Source: Caenorhabditis remanei (lineage: Eukaryota; Nematoda; Chromadorea; Rhabditida; Rhabditidae). From it: a stretch of DNA of 64,000 bases. The stretch is from positions 248,001 to 312,000 of the forward strand of contig NW_026526001.1 of NCBI RefSeq assembly GCF_010183535.1, read 5' to 3'. Below, piece by piece: positions 34,748 to 46,700 of this stretch. Positions within the stretch are counted from its first letter, which is position 1, and each line of letters begins with the position of its first letter. The notes beneath the pieces are model-generated. The model was not told the origin of the DNA. It saw nothing but the letters and a program-made list of their open reading frames with translations, and did not search any database. The position numbers were made by a program, and so were the translations under genes.

Positions 34748-37700
34748 ATGAAACGCAAAGCGCTCAACACTCACAATTCCCTAGGAGGACCACATCCACC
34801 AAGCAGACTTGAACCGAAGGCGAAAATGACAAAGAAAAAACCAGAAAGTCGATTAGTTGGAAAAGAAGAAATCAAAGATCGCACAAGTACGGAAAGAATC
34901 GACCAGAGAAAAGATCAAAATCAACCATCAACCAGTTCACCTCAGAATCAAGGAGAATTTTCAGAAGAAAAGGAAAGACCTTCAAATGCTAAACAAGCCA
35001 GAATAGTTTCGAAGCAGAGACTGAAGCGTAAGTCATAATGTGGATATAAATAATTTTAATTATTCATTTCAGATGGCAGGGGATCACGACGAAAAACACG
35101 ATTCCGAGAATATGAAAGAAGCGAGACGTTTCCAACAGCCGAGGAAGAAGAGTTCTTCACAGAAAATGTGATAACTTCTAATGAACCACACTTTCGCAGA
35201 CACAATAACCAGTTTCTTATTTCGGATACGGTTAGGATGAAATTCACCAATCTTGATGAAGTTAAAGACAACAAGATGCTTCATGTTCATGTGGCTAAAC
35301 TTTTAGACATTTTTATCCGCAGAATGCTCAAAAAAGCTGGAGGAAATTTGAAAACAACCAAATATTGGCTTCAGTAAGTTTTTATAAGTTCCAATTTTTG
35401 CTGATGAGTAATTTTACAGATTGAACCATGATGGCTACACCGATAACGATGGCTTCTTCGTAACTCACAAAACATATGCCGTGGCGGATGGAGGGGCTAT
35501 CATGAATACAATAGCAAAACAAATGCAATCAAATAAAGAGCTACGTTTAGATGAAAGCTTTACTGTTGCTATGAACGTTTTCAAGGATAAACAAGCACGA
35601 CTACGAGGCCGGGGAACACATAATACTCGAAAAACTGATAAAATCGATAAAATCAGAAAAGAAATATTGGTAAGGCATATTATCTTTTGTCAAATTATAA
35701 TACTTTTCATAACAGAAACAACATTTTGGCGTTAGCCTCTGCAGGATTACGGGAATGAGTCATTGTCTACCAAAGGCACTTGCACTAGGAAAACTGGAAA
35801 GTGATATACAAACCACGACCAACGGAGACCAAAAACAGAAAATGGAAAAGTTTTATCGAAGTCTCGTAAGACCAGAGGTACTCTTGACATTTGATTGTTT
35901 GTAATATGTGTTTTTACAGATAACGTTTACATTCAAAAGCGAAGTTCAAGGAAAACTTGCCAGACAGCTTTTGGCCGATGCAGGGATGGATGTGAACAAG
36001 GAGGAGCATGACCGAAAAGATCTTCAAGAGCTTGCAAAATATCTTTCAAACTATCAAATAATATTATGGACAGCAAACAATCAACATGCCGTCCCAACTG
36101 AAGAAAAGCGATACAACCAGGATGGAGAAGGGTTCATTGGATTATTTTATTATGAAGGTCATTATGAACACGTCACCCACACCAAAGGAAAACATGCATC
36201 AAGGTAAGCTACCATCTTATCGCCAAAGAAGATGTTTTTCAGATTTTGTTTCCAATGCTCTACTTTCGACGACGACCAGCACTACCGAAAATGTAAAGCC
36301 AAATGCAAGAGATGTGGCAGCACAGGATGCAAACACGAAGATGAGAACATTTATTGCAAAATTTGTAAAATTTACTTTCGAAGTAAAAATTGTTTTAATG
36401 CCCATCTCACTGCACAATCAAAGAAGGGAATACCGCATTGCAAGAAATATAGCAGGTGACTAATCAATTTGACCAACATTACTAAAGGCTTACAGATGCG
36501 AAAATTGTAATATAATTGATAGAGCAGAGAGGATTCGTGGAGAAACACACGTCTGTAAAGCAAAGGACTTCTGTTCTATATGCAGGGAGAAAGCATTGAA
36601 AGGACATACTTGTGCCCACCACGTCCCTGACGAGAAGGAAAAGTTGAAGAAGCGAGAAAACCAAACGCAATGGGTCATTATCGTCTATGATATGGAATGT
36701 ATTGTGTCGGAGTCAGGAGAATTCAATGGTAAGGGACATCAACATTCAACGTTTAAATTCATCTTTCAGGACATGTTGAAAGAGGGCCTAAGCACAAACC
36801 CAACTTTATTTGCGTAAGAATGATCTGCAGTGATTGTCGAGGAGAAGCAGGATGTCAATTATGTTTCCAACCATGGACCTACAGCTACAAGGATTTTCCG
36901 CCTTTCAAAAATAACAAACACGATTCTCCATTAGCTAGTTTTGCAGATTTCCTGCTACATAATCCGCGGGCAGCGGGTGCTTACATTATAGCACACAATG
37001 GTGGAAGGTATGTTTCAGTAATAAACTTTTTCAATTTTCAGGAAATTTCCAGATATGACCATGTTATGTTGCTAGCAGAGCTCGATAGACAAGGAGGCAC
37101 AAAGGCAAAAGAACCAAAAATTTTACTGAATGGAATGACAATCATTACGGCAGAGTTTGAATATGAAAAAAGAAAGCTGCATTTTCGTGATTCGTTTCAA
37201 TACTTGCAAATGGGACTAGCCAAAATGCCTGGAGCTTTTGGCCTAGAGGGCGAGGCAAAGGGCTTTTTTCCTCATCTATACAACCATCCAGACAATTACA
37301 ATAGGGAATTGAAGACTTTGCCATCGAAAGAATACTATAGTCCACAATTCATGACACCATCCACAAGAAAGGAATTTGATGAGTGGTATGCCAAGTGCTA
37401 TCATGATGGGTTCAAGCTACATGATGAGCTGCTAAAGTATTGCCAATCTGATGTACGTATTCTCACTTTAACGTTGATGGCTTTCATACAGGTAAGTAGA
37501 CAAGGTTTTTATGAAATACTTTCTTTTTTTACAGATGTGTGAATCAACTTTCAATGGCTGGAACCCAATTGTGAATGGATGTACGATAGCGTCCTATGTC
37601 ATGTTCGTATTGAAGCACGAATACATCAAAAAGGGAGATGTCGGATATATTCCTGAGAACGGTTATGGAGGAGGAAACAATTCAATGTTAGCGTTAAAGT

Positions 37701-39764
37701 ATCTCCAATGGCTGGAGAAAATTGATCCAGCGTTACATTTAAAGTACAAATTACGTGGAGGAGAAGTCAAAATTGAAGCAGATGGGCACTCTTACTATGC
37801 AGACGCTTTCAATGAGGCCACAAATGAAGTTTTTGAGGTATTTTTTTGTATACGAACCACTACCCGCACACACACACACACTGACCCCAAGGAAAACTGA
37901 ACCTCACAACAAGTGAGGCGAAGGAAGCCTTTTTTCTCTATATTGCTCCGAATAATAACAATTTTCATGTAATTTTTCAGATTTATGGATGTGTATGGCA
38001 CGGGTGCCCAAAGTGTTATCCGGATCGTGACAAGAAATGTCCAATGAAACCCAACAAGACAATGGAAGATTTGTATAAGGAAACCATAATGAGAAAAGAA
38101 GCTATTCAGAATGAGGGATTCAATATCAGTGCTGTTTGGGAATGTGAAATATACGAACAGATGGAGAAAGATAGAGAGATGCAAAAATTCTTTGAACTGG
38201 TAAGTTGAAATCAATAATTAAAATGAATGAGTCGTTTTTTAGAATAAGTACGACCAAAGGCTTAAGCCTCGTGAAGCATTATATGGAGGAAGAACGCAAG
38301 CATTTCGTTCAATGGCAGCAGCATTCGACGATACGCTTCTGAGTTATTTTGATTTCAATAGCTTATACCCATATCTTAATGCGGGAGGCACAGCTTACCC
38401 GCGAGGAAACCCTACTGTGGAGTTTGAAAACTTTCCCAGACTAGATGAACCGTTGGAACTGAAAGGTATGTCAACTTTTTTACCTTTTTACTAATAATTT
38501 CATTTTTTAGGAATTGTGTTTTGTGATGTTCTGCCCCCACAAGATGCAGCCATGGGATATTTACCTCAGAAAATAATGAAGAAGCTCATGTTTGTTCTAT
38601 GTAGAACGTGTGCGAATGATCAGAATATTGAAGGAAAGTGTACACATACCAAGGTCTCTGAACGATTTTTGACCGGAGTATGGTGCACAGATGAACTGAA
38701 TAAGGCCATTTCCAAAGGGTACAAGGTGCTCAAGTACCACGAAATCTGGCATTGGCCAGAAGAGGCATGGGTCAAAGGAGGATTCTTTGCTGATTACATC
38801 AAGCCATTATTGAAACTGAAGCATGAAAGCAGTGGATGGCCAAAGGAAAATATGACAGACGTAGAAAAGAAAGCTTACATCGCAAGAATATGGGAGATGG
38901 ATGGAGTCAAACTGGATCCCTCGAAAATTAAAAAGAACAAAACATTGCGGAGCCTTTGCAAAATATTCCTTAACTCTGCCTGGGGTAAGTAGATATTTGT
39001 TATTTTCTAATGTTTTTACTTTTCTTTTTTCAGGAAAGTTCGCACAAAATCCAATGAAGACCGAGACAAGACTCGTCTACAACACTGATGGCCTTACAAT
39101 GGCCAATTTTTTCAATGACCCCAATTTTGAACCGACAGGAATGCTTCCTTATGGAGAGCACAAGTATTTCATATCAAGAAGGCCCAAGAAAGATTTTCTC
39201 AAGGCATCACCATTTACAAATCTTGCTATCGCGGCAATCACAACATGTGCGGCCAGATTAAGACTTACTGAAGCTATAGAGAGAGTTGGAATAGAGAATA
39301 TGATTTATTGTGGTAAGTGAATAAATGCTAGAAAGAATATAATTATCACGTTTTCAGATACCGACTCTGTGATTTTCAAACAGAAGAAAGACAGCGACCC
39401 TCTGGGGGACCTCAAAGGAGACAATTTAGGCTACTTAACTAATGAAATTCCACCAGGGAATGAACTGGTTGAAGCCGTAGCGATGGCTCCAAAAGTTTAT
39501 GCATTGAAGATAAGACACAAGGATGGCAGCTACAACTATACAGTCAAAGCAAAAGGAATGTGTTTGAACAGTGGAAACACAGGAAGTATCAACTTTGACA
39601 CTATGAAAGAGAGTGTGAGTATCAGATGCGTATTATTTTGGCAAACTTATTCTTTTCAGATGAATACATTTATTCGAGATGGTATAGTAGCACCCATGGA
39701 GGGTGAGATGCTGACGTTCAAGAGAGGGATAACGCGCTGGATGGTCTTTGGACATGCGCAATGA
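34748..39764 (+). CDS. B-type protein-primed DNA polymerase B, left copy (intact, 16 exons)
   Basis: Exons: 34748-35027, 35073-35373, 35420-35669, 35716-35877, 35920-36203, 36243-36455, 36496-36728, 36770-37007, 37053-37491, 37535-37837, 37981-38199, 38243-38465, 38511-38984, 39034-39312, 39358-39614, 39660-39764. Phases close perfectly to 1,419 residues. In order: a Lys/Ser-rich tail; an N-terminal domain with QSN; an OTU-like pattern (HCLPKAL, later GHYEHV); a Cys-rich zinc region (36250-36640); ExoI YDME (36686-36697), ExoII AHNGGR/YD (36991-37058), ExoIII YCQSDV (37438-37455); a Vsr-like insert (YGCVWHGCPKC, VWECE); GGRT (38285-38296); motif A DFNSLYP (38351-38371), motif B NSAWGK, motif C DTDS (39312, 39358-39368). 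All exonuclease and polymerase metal ligands are present. The frame ends at TGA 39762-39764, and C-terminal homology seems to continue one frame over (see findings). Confidence 0.92.
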
Positions 39765-39936
39765 AGAAGCAACTCAACCCAAGGATGGATAAGGGACACT
39801 ATGTGGATGGCGTTGTAGCACCATTTGGGCAACTCCCAGGAAACATACAATTGATCAATGATTATCCTTTCTGACATTGTAAATAAATATTGAATATAAT
39901 TTTTCGTGAATATAGGAATATTTGTCAGCAATTTGT

Positions 39937-40044
39937 GCACAATTCAAACACAATTCAAACACAATTTGCACAATCTTTGCACAATCTTTGCACAATCTTT
40001 GCACAATCTTTGCACAATTCAAACACAATTCAAACACAATCTTT
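39937..40044. repeat. 11-bp iteron-like tandem array, left arm of B
   Basis: About ten consecutive 11-bp units of two kinds, CACAATCTTTG and CACAATTCAAA, lie about 170 bp behind the polymerase stop. The unit length is close to one DNA turn, so bound proteins would line up on one face. The mirror array is at 43434-43541. Confidence 0.9.
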
Positions 40045-40910
40045 ACATGAAAAATTATACAGAAATCATTAACTTTTCAGTTAAAACGTGAAAAAATATT
40101 GAAATTTTACCTGTAAACACACTAATATTCAAGTTTTTGATGGCCCGAGGCCTGAATTTTAGAGGATCTGCAATATTTTATAGGTATGGATAGATATTTC
40201 TGAAGGGGGCACACATTTTCAGCGATAGATGCAGATTTCTGAAGGCAAGAGGTGGCATTTTTGAAGGCCTAGTATACTTTTTAAGCACTGGGACACAGGT
40301 TATTGAGTCAGAAAGCTTACTTTTCATGTGTATTTACACTTTTTGAGAGCATATATGGTCACTTTGGAAGGATTACTATACATTTTAAGCGCTGGCATGC
40401 ACATTTTCGCCAATGATTATGTACATTTTCAAAGTTCGCGCCTATGTAAACATCATTTTCAATGGTAGACAATGTTGGTTGTGAGGGGGCCTAACGAAAA
40501 AACGCTGATTTCTAGTAGAAAAATAGAAAAAATTACTGACATGATCACTTTTTTCGAATTCATACTATTAATGTGATGGCGAAACATAGGTATTTATGAG
40601 ACCTTGAAATGTGAAATTCACTATGTTGTGAAGAAGCAGGCACATGTTTGAAGAATGAGCACATATATTCCAAAGCTGTCAACCCGTGTACATGCACATA
40701 AATCGCGCACAGACACATGTTCTGGGGGCGCGTAAGAACATTATTTATGATGATTAGTCACATTTTGAGAGAAAATGGACAAATTTTTGGCATTATTGTG
40801 TAAAGAATAGAACAATAACACAATTTTATTGACGAATTTGATAAAATCAGAAGAATAAGGAAAAAATATGTCACAACACAATTATTCATTCATTGATCTG
40901 ACAATTGGTA
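40045..40910. other. Non-coding inner part of left arm B
   Basis: AT-rich DNA with loosely repeated phrases such as ACATTTTC and AAGCGCTGG and no usable open frame. The last 29 bases (40882-40910) are the reverse complement of the 3' end of the S paralogue found in the loop. Confidence 0.6.
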
Positions 40911-41324
40911 TATCTTAATGCGGGAGGCACAGCTTACCCGCGAGGAAACCCTACTGTGGAGTTTGAAAACTTTCCCAGACTAGATGAACCGTTGGAACTG
41001 AAAGGTATGTCAACTTTTTTACCTTTTTACTAATAATTTCATTTTTTAGGAATTGTGTTTTGTGATGTTCTGCCCCCACAAGATGCAGCCATGGGATATT
41101 TACCTCAGAAAATAATGAAGAAGCTCATGTTTGTTCTATGTAGAACGTGTGCGAATGATCAGAATATTGAAGGAAAGTGTACACATACCAAGGTCTCTGA
41201 ACGATTTTTGACCGGAGTATGGTGCACAGATGAACTGAATAAGGCCATTTCCAAAGGGTACAAGGTGCTCAAGTACCACGAAATCTGGCATTGGCCAGAA
41301 GAGGCATGGGTCAAAGGAGGATTC
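40911..41324 (+). pseudogene. Copied 414-bp fragment of the B polymerase (motif A-B region) in the loop
   Basis: Bases 40911-41324 copy 38372-38785 of the left-arm polymerase (offset 2539) without a visible difference, intron included. The fragment starts just after motif A and stops inside exon 13. It sits precisely where palindrome symmetry ends. It encodes no complete domain. Confidence 0.93.
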
Positions 41325-41358
41325 CAACTGTCGTACGCAAACCAACTGTCGTACGCAA
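41323..41358. repeat. Tandem 18-bp duplication CCAACTGTCGTACGCAAA
   Basis: Two adjacent exact copies (41323-41340, 41341-41358) lie at the junction of the copied polymerase fragment with unique loop sequence. The 8-mer GCGTACGT just downstream (around 41388) resembles the GTCGTACGC core. Confidence 0.8.
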
Positions 41359-41997
41359 ATTTTGCGGGCGGGTCATTTTTCTGCGAGGGCGTACGTTAAA
41401 TTCGGGTCTCTTATCCCAATCTACTCGCGGTTATGTGTCAGTTGGTGAACAATTTCGATGTGTTGAATAAAATGGGGGAAGTATGATATTTTCCGGAAAA
41501 TTTTCAAAATAAAAAATTAATTTTTTTTAATTCTTTAAAAGTACATGAAAGAATGGATAATGTGAAAAAGAGTAATTTGGAGATATGATTTAAATTTTCT
41601 AAATCAAGAATTGCCTTATAGGATTTACATGTTGCTATGATGTAGGTATGTCTCCCACAACATGACCGGGTGAATGAACACGTGTGCGAAATAAAAGTAG
41701 TGGGATTTTGATTATATTTTAACTATTTTAGCAATTTTTGATTTATGTACATGGTTTTCTCTGCGTCTCTCACTCTTTCACCTACAGTTCTTCATTTTTT
41801 GACTTAATTCATTCTTAAATTTTGACGCCATCTAGAGAGGTTATCTATATTCGTGGCTCTCGTGAGATTTTATTGTGACTTTATGGATTCGGATTCGTGC
41901 GAAGGTTTCGATAAATGCGAAGATTTGAGAGATGTGACATCCAAACTGGACAGCAATGCTTCCGACTCAAAGACGCTGAACCATTAAGTATGCGAGA
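41359..41997. other. Unique loop DNA
   Basis: AT-rich DNA with no gene, found once in the window. It includes pyrimidine-rich CTGCGTCTCTC similar to the centre of palindrome A. Confidence 0.6.
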
Positions 41998-42596
41998 ATC
42001 GTTTTCGTGAATTCAAACAATCCACTTACAAGGAAATTCACAAGATGTATTGCGCTTTGAAGAAAATTGGATACCTTCCTCTTTGTCCTGATGTTAATCG
42101 CCGAACAGATTTGGAATACATTCGTGGTTGTTTGGACCAACTGACTGCTGATCAAGCCGTGTTTTACAGCCGAGCTGGGGAGGTCTTGGTTGGTTGTTAT
42201 GTAACTCCACTTCGGCCAACAGAAGTTCAATGTGGATAGGGAAACCTCAACCTTTTCCAATACTTTGTGGCTAAATGGTGCTATAAGATTGATGACAATT
42301 AATATGTCGTGATCAATGGATGTGGTGCTGCTTACCCTGTTTCGGAGTTGTTCATTGTCAGAGTTCCAAGGTAACCCCAACATTCTCTTCACCTCCAATA
42401 CATAATATGTTACAGACCAGCGGCTATGCAAAGCGATAGAGAAGTTCGTGCTCAGAAGAAACGAGACAGCTGCATGAGATGGTTTACGCCTTCGTCTGAT
42501 GCCTCAATTCCTCGTAGCGCTCACTGTCCTCGTGACATGTTGCGCCGGAACGAAATGAACAATATGCTACCAATTGTCAGATCAATGAATGAATAA
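41998..42596 (+). pseudogene. S paralogue in the loop, broken by stop codons
   Basis: Exon 1 (about 41998-42371) and exon 2 (42417-42596) are joined by a 45-bp intron at exactly the place and phase of the intron in gene S. The product matches S in the YLPLC, QAVFYSRAGE and PVSELFIVRVPR segments but is well diverged and has a longer C-terminus. Two in-frame stops (TAG 42237-42239 and a TAA near 42300) break exon 1. The last 29 bases lie in the right arm, and their mirror ends the left arm. Palindrome symmetry therefore begins inside this gene. Confidence 0.8.
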
Positions 42597-43433
42597 TTGT
42601 GTTGTGACATATTTTTTCCTTATTCTTCTGATTTTATCAAATTCGTCAATAAAATTGTGTTATTGTTCTATTCTTTACACAATAATGCCAAAAATTTGTC
42701 CATTTTCTCTCAAAATGTGACTAGTCATCATAAATAATGTTCTTACGCGCCCCCAGAACATGTGTCTGTGCGCGATTTATGTGCATGTACACGGGTTGAC
42801 AGCTTTGGAATATATGTGCTCATTCTTCAAACATGTGCCTGCTTCTTCACAACATAGTGAATTTCACATTTCAAGGTCTCATAAATACCTATGTTTCGCC
42901 ATCACATTAATAGTATGAATTCGAAAAAAGTGATCATGTCAGTAATTTTTTCTATTTTTCTACTAGAAATCAGCGTTTTTTCGTTAGGCCCCCTCACAAC
43001 CAACATTGTCTACCATTGAAAATGATGTTTACATAGGCGCGAACTTTGAAAATGTACATAATCATTGGCGAAAATGTGCATGCCAGCGCTTAAAATGTAT
43101 AGTAATCCTTCGAAAGTGACCATATATGCTCTCAAAAAGTGTAAATACACATGAAAAGTAAGCTTTCTGACTCAATAACCTGTGTCCCAGTGCTTAAAAA
43201 GTATACTAGGCCTTCAAAAATGCCACCTCTTGCCTTCAGAAATCTGCATCTATCGCTGAAAATGTGTGCCCCCTTCAGAAATATCTATCCATACCTATAA
43301 AATATTGCAGATCCTCTAAAATTCAGGCCTCGGGCCATCAAAAACTTGAATATTAGTGTGTTTACAGGTAAAATTTCAATATTTTTTCACGTTTTAACTG
43401 AAAAGTTAATGATTTCTGTATAATTTTTCATGT

Positions 43434-43541
43434 AAAGATTGTGTTTGAATTGTGTTTGAATTGTGCAAAGATTGTGCAAAGATTGTGCAAAGATTGTGCA
43501 AAGATTGTGCAAATTGTGTTTGAATTGTGTTTGAATTGTGC
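43434..43541. repeat. 11-bp iteron-like tandem array, right arm of B
   Basis: Mirror of the array at 39937-40044: repeated ATTGTGCAAAG and TTTGAATTGTG units, about ten in all. Confidence 0.9.
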
Positions 43542-43713
43542 ACAAATTGCTGACAAATATTCCTATATTCACGAAAAATTATATTCAATATTTATTTACA
43601 ATGTCAGAAAGGATAATCATTGATCAATTGTATGTTTCCTGGGAGTTGCCCAAATGGTGCTACAACGCCATCCACATAGTGTCCCTTATCCATCCTTGGG
43701 TTGAGTTGCTTCT

Positions 43714-46700
43714 TCATTGCGCATGTCCAAAGACCATCCAGCGCGTTATCCCTCTCTTGAACGTCAGCATCTCACCCTCCATGGGTGCTACTATACCATC
43801 TCGAATAAATGTATTCATCTGAAAAGAATAAGTTTGCCAAAATAATACGCATCTGATACTCACACTCTCTTTCATAGTGTCAAAGTTGATACTTCCTGTG
43901 TTTCCACTGTTCAAACACATTCCTTTTGCTTTGACTGTATAGTTGTAGCTGCCATCCTTGTGTCTTATCTTCAATGCATAAACTTTTGGAGCCATCGCTA
44001 CGGCTTCAACCAGTTCATTCCCTGGTGGAATTTCATTAGTTAAGTAGCCTAAATTGTCTCCTTTGAGGTCCCCCAGAGGGTCGCTGTCTTTCTTCTGTTT
44101 GAAAATCACAGAGTCGGTATCTGAAAACGTGATAATTATATTCTTTCTAGCATTTATTCACTTACCACAATAAATCATATTCTCTATTCCAACTCTCTCT
44201 ATAGCTTCAGTAAGTCTTAATCTGGCCGCACATGTTGTGATTGCCGCGATAGCAAGATTTGTAAATGGTGATGCCTTGAGAAAATCTTTCTTGGGCCTTC
44301 TTGATATGAAATACTTGTGCTCTCCATAAGGAAGCATTCCTGTCGGTTCAAAATTGGGGTCATTGAAAAAATTGGCCATTGTAAGGCCATCAGTGTTGTA
44401 GACGAGTCTTGTCTCGGTCTTCATTGGATTTTGTGCGAACTTTCCTGAAAAAAGAAAAGTAAAAACATTAGAAAATAACAAATATCTACTTACCCCAGGC
44501 AGAGTTAAGGAATATTTTGTAAGGGTTCCGCAATGTTTTGTTCTTTTTAATTTTCGAGGGATCCAGTTTGACTCCATCCATCTCCCATATTCTTGCGATG
44601 TAAGCTTTCTTTTCTACGTCTGTCATATTTTCCTTTGGCCATCCACTGCTTTCATGCTTCAGTTTCAATAATGGCTTGATGTAATCAGCAAAGAATCCTC
44701 CTTTGACCCATGCCTCTTCTGGCCAATGCCAGATTTCGTGGTACTTGAGCACCTTGTACCCTTTGGAAATGGCCTTATTCAGTTCATCTGTGCACCATAC
44801 TCCGGTCAAAAATCGTTCAGAGACCTTGGTATGTGTACACTTTCCTTCAATATTCTGATCATTCGCACACGTTCTACATAGAACAAACATGAGCTTCTTC
44901 ATTATTTTCTGAGGTAAATATCCCATGGCTGCATCTTGTGGGGGCAGAACATCACAAAACACAATTCCTAAAAAATGAAATTATTAGTAAAAAGGTAAAA
45001 AAGTTGACATACCTTTCAGTTCCAACGGTTCATCTAGTCTGGGAAAGTTTTCAAACTCCACAGTAGGGTTTCCTCGCGGGTAAGCTGTGCCTCCCGCATT
45101 AAGATATGGGTATAAGCTATTGAAATCAAAATAACTCAGAAGCGTATCGTCGAATGCTGCTGCCATTGAACGAAATGCTTGCGTTCTTCCTCCATATAAT
45201 GCTTCACGAGGCTTAAGCCTTTGGTCGTACTTATTCTAAAAAACGACTCATTCATTTTAATTATTGATTTCAACTTACCAGTTCAAAGAATTTTTGCATC
45301 TCTCTATCTTTCTCCATCTGTTCGTATATTTCACATTCCCAAACAGCACTGATATTGAATCCCTCATTCTGAATAGCTTCTTCTCTCATTATGGTTTCCT
45401 TATACAAATCTTCCATTGTCTTGTTGGGTTTCATTGGACATTTCTTGTCACGATCCGGATAACACTTTGGGCACCCGTGCCATACACATCCATAAATCTG
45501 AAAAATTACATGAAAATTGTTATTATTCGGAGCAATATAGAGAAAAAAGGCTTCCTTCGCCTCACTTGTTGTGAGGTTCAGTTTTCCTTGGGGTCAGTGT
45601 GTGTGTGTGTGCGGGTAGTGATTCGTATACAAAAAAATACCTCAAAAACTTCATTTGTGGCCTCATTGAAAGCGTCTGCATAGTAAGAGTGCCCATCTGC
45701 TTCAATTTTGACTTCTCCTCCACGTAATTTGTACTTTAAATGTAACGCTGGATCAATTTTCTCCAGCCATTGGAGATACTTTAACGCTAACATTGAATTG
45801 TTTCCTCCTCCATAACCGTTCTCAGGAATATATCCGACATCTCCCTTTTTGATGTATTCGTGCTTCAATACGAACATGACATAGGACGCTATCGTACATC
45901 CATTCACAATTGGGTTCCAGCCATTGAAAGTTGATTCACACATCTGTAAAAAAAGAAAGTATTTCATAAAAACCTTGTCTACTTACCTGTATGAAAGCCA
46001 TCAACGTTAAAGTGAGAATACGTACATCAGATTGGCAATACTTTAGCAGCTCATCATGTAGCTTGAACCCATCATGATAGCACTTGGCATACCACTCATC
46101 AAATTCCTTTCTTGTGGATGGTGTCATGAATTGTGGACTATAGTATTCTTTCGATGGCAAAGTCTTCAATTCCCTATTGTAATTGTCTGGATGGTTGTAT
46201 AGATGAGGAAAAAAGCCCTTTGCCTCGCCCTCTAGGCCAAAAGCTCCAGGCATTTTGGCTAGTCCCATTTGCAAGTATTGAAACGAATCACGAAAATGCA
46301 GCTTTCTTTTTTCATATTCAAACTCTGCCGTAATGATTGTCATTCCATTCAGTAAAATTTTTGGTTCTTTTGCCTTTGTGCCTCCTTGTCTATCGAGCTC
46401 TGCAAGCAACATAACATGGTCATATCTGGAAATTTCCTGAAAATTGAAAAAGTTTATTACTGAAACATACCTTCCACCATTGTGTGCTATAATGTAAGCA
46501 CCCGCTGCCCGCGGATTATGTAGCAGGAAATCTGCAAAACTAGCTAATGGAGAATCGTGTTTGTTATTTTTGAAAGGCGGAAAATCCTTGTAGCTGTAGG
46601 TCCATGGTTGGAAACATAATTGACATCCTGCTTCTCCTCGACAATCACTGCAGATCATTCTTACGCAAATAAAGTTGGGTTTGTGCTTAGGCCCTCTTTC

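Larger units (their letters stand above)
33597..40910 (+). repeat. Left arm of palindrome B (7.3 kb)
   Basis: Begins with the hairpin CACAACC...GGTTGTG and ends at 40910, where the match to the right arm stops and a copied polymerase fragment begins. Mismatches to the right arm are few; the densest cluster is at about 38951-38962, where four residues of the polymerase differ. Confidence 0.95.

Noticed and set aside
37795..38214. Minus-strand frame of 139 codons opposite polymerase exons 10-11 (and its mirror)
   Set aside because: It is the reverse complement of well-supported exons and an intron; hydrophobic composition by chance.
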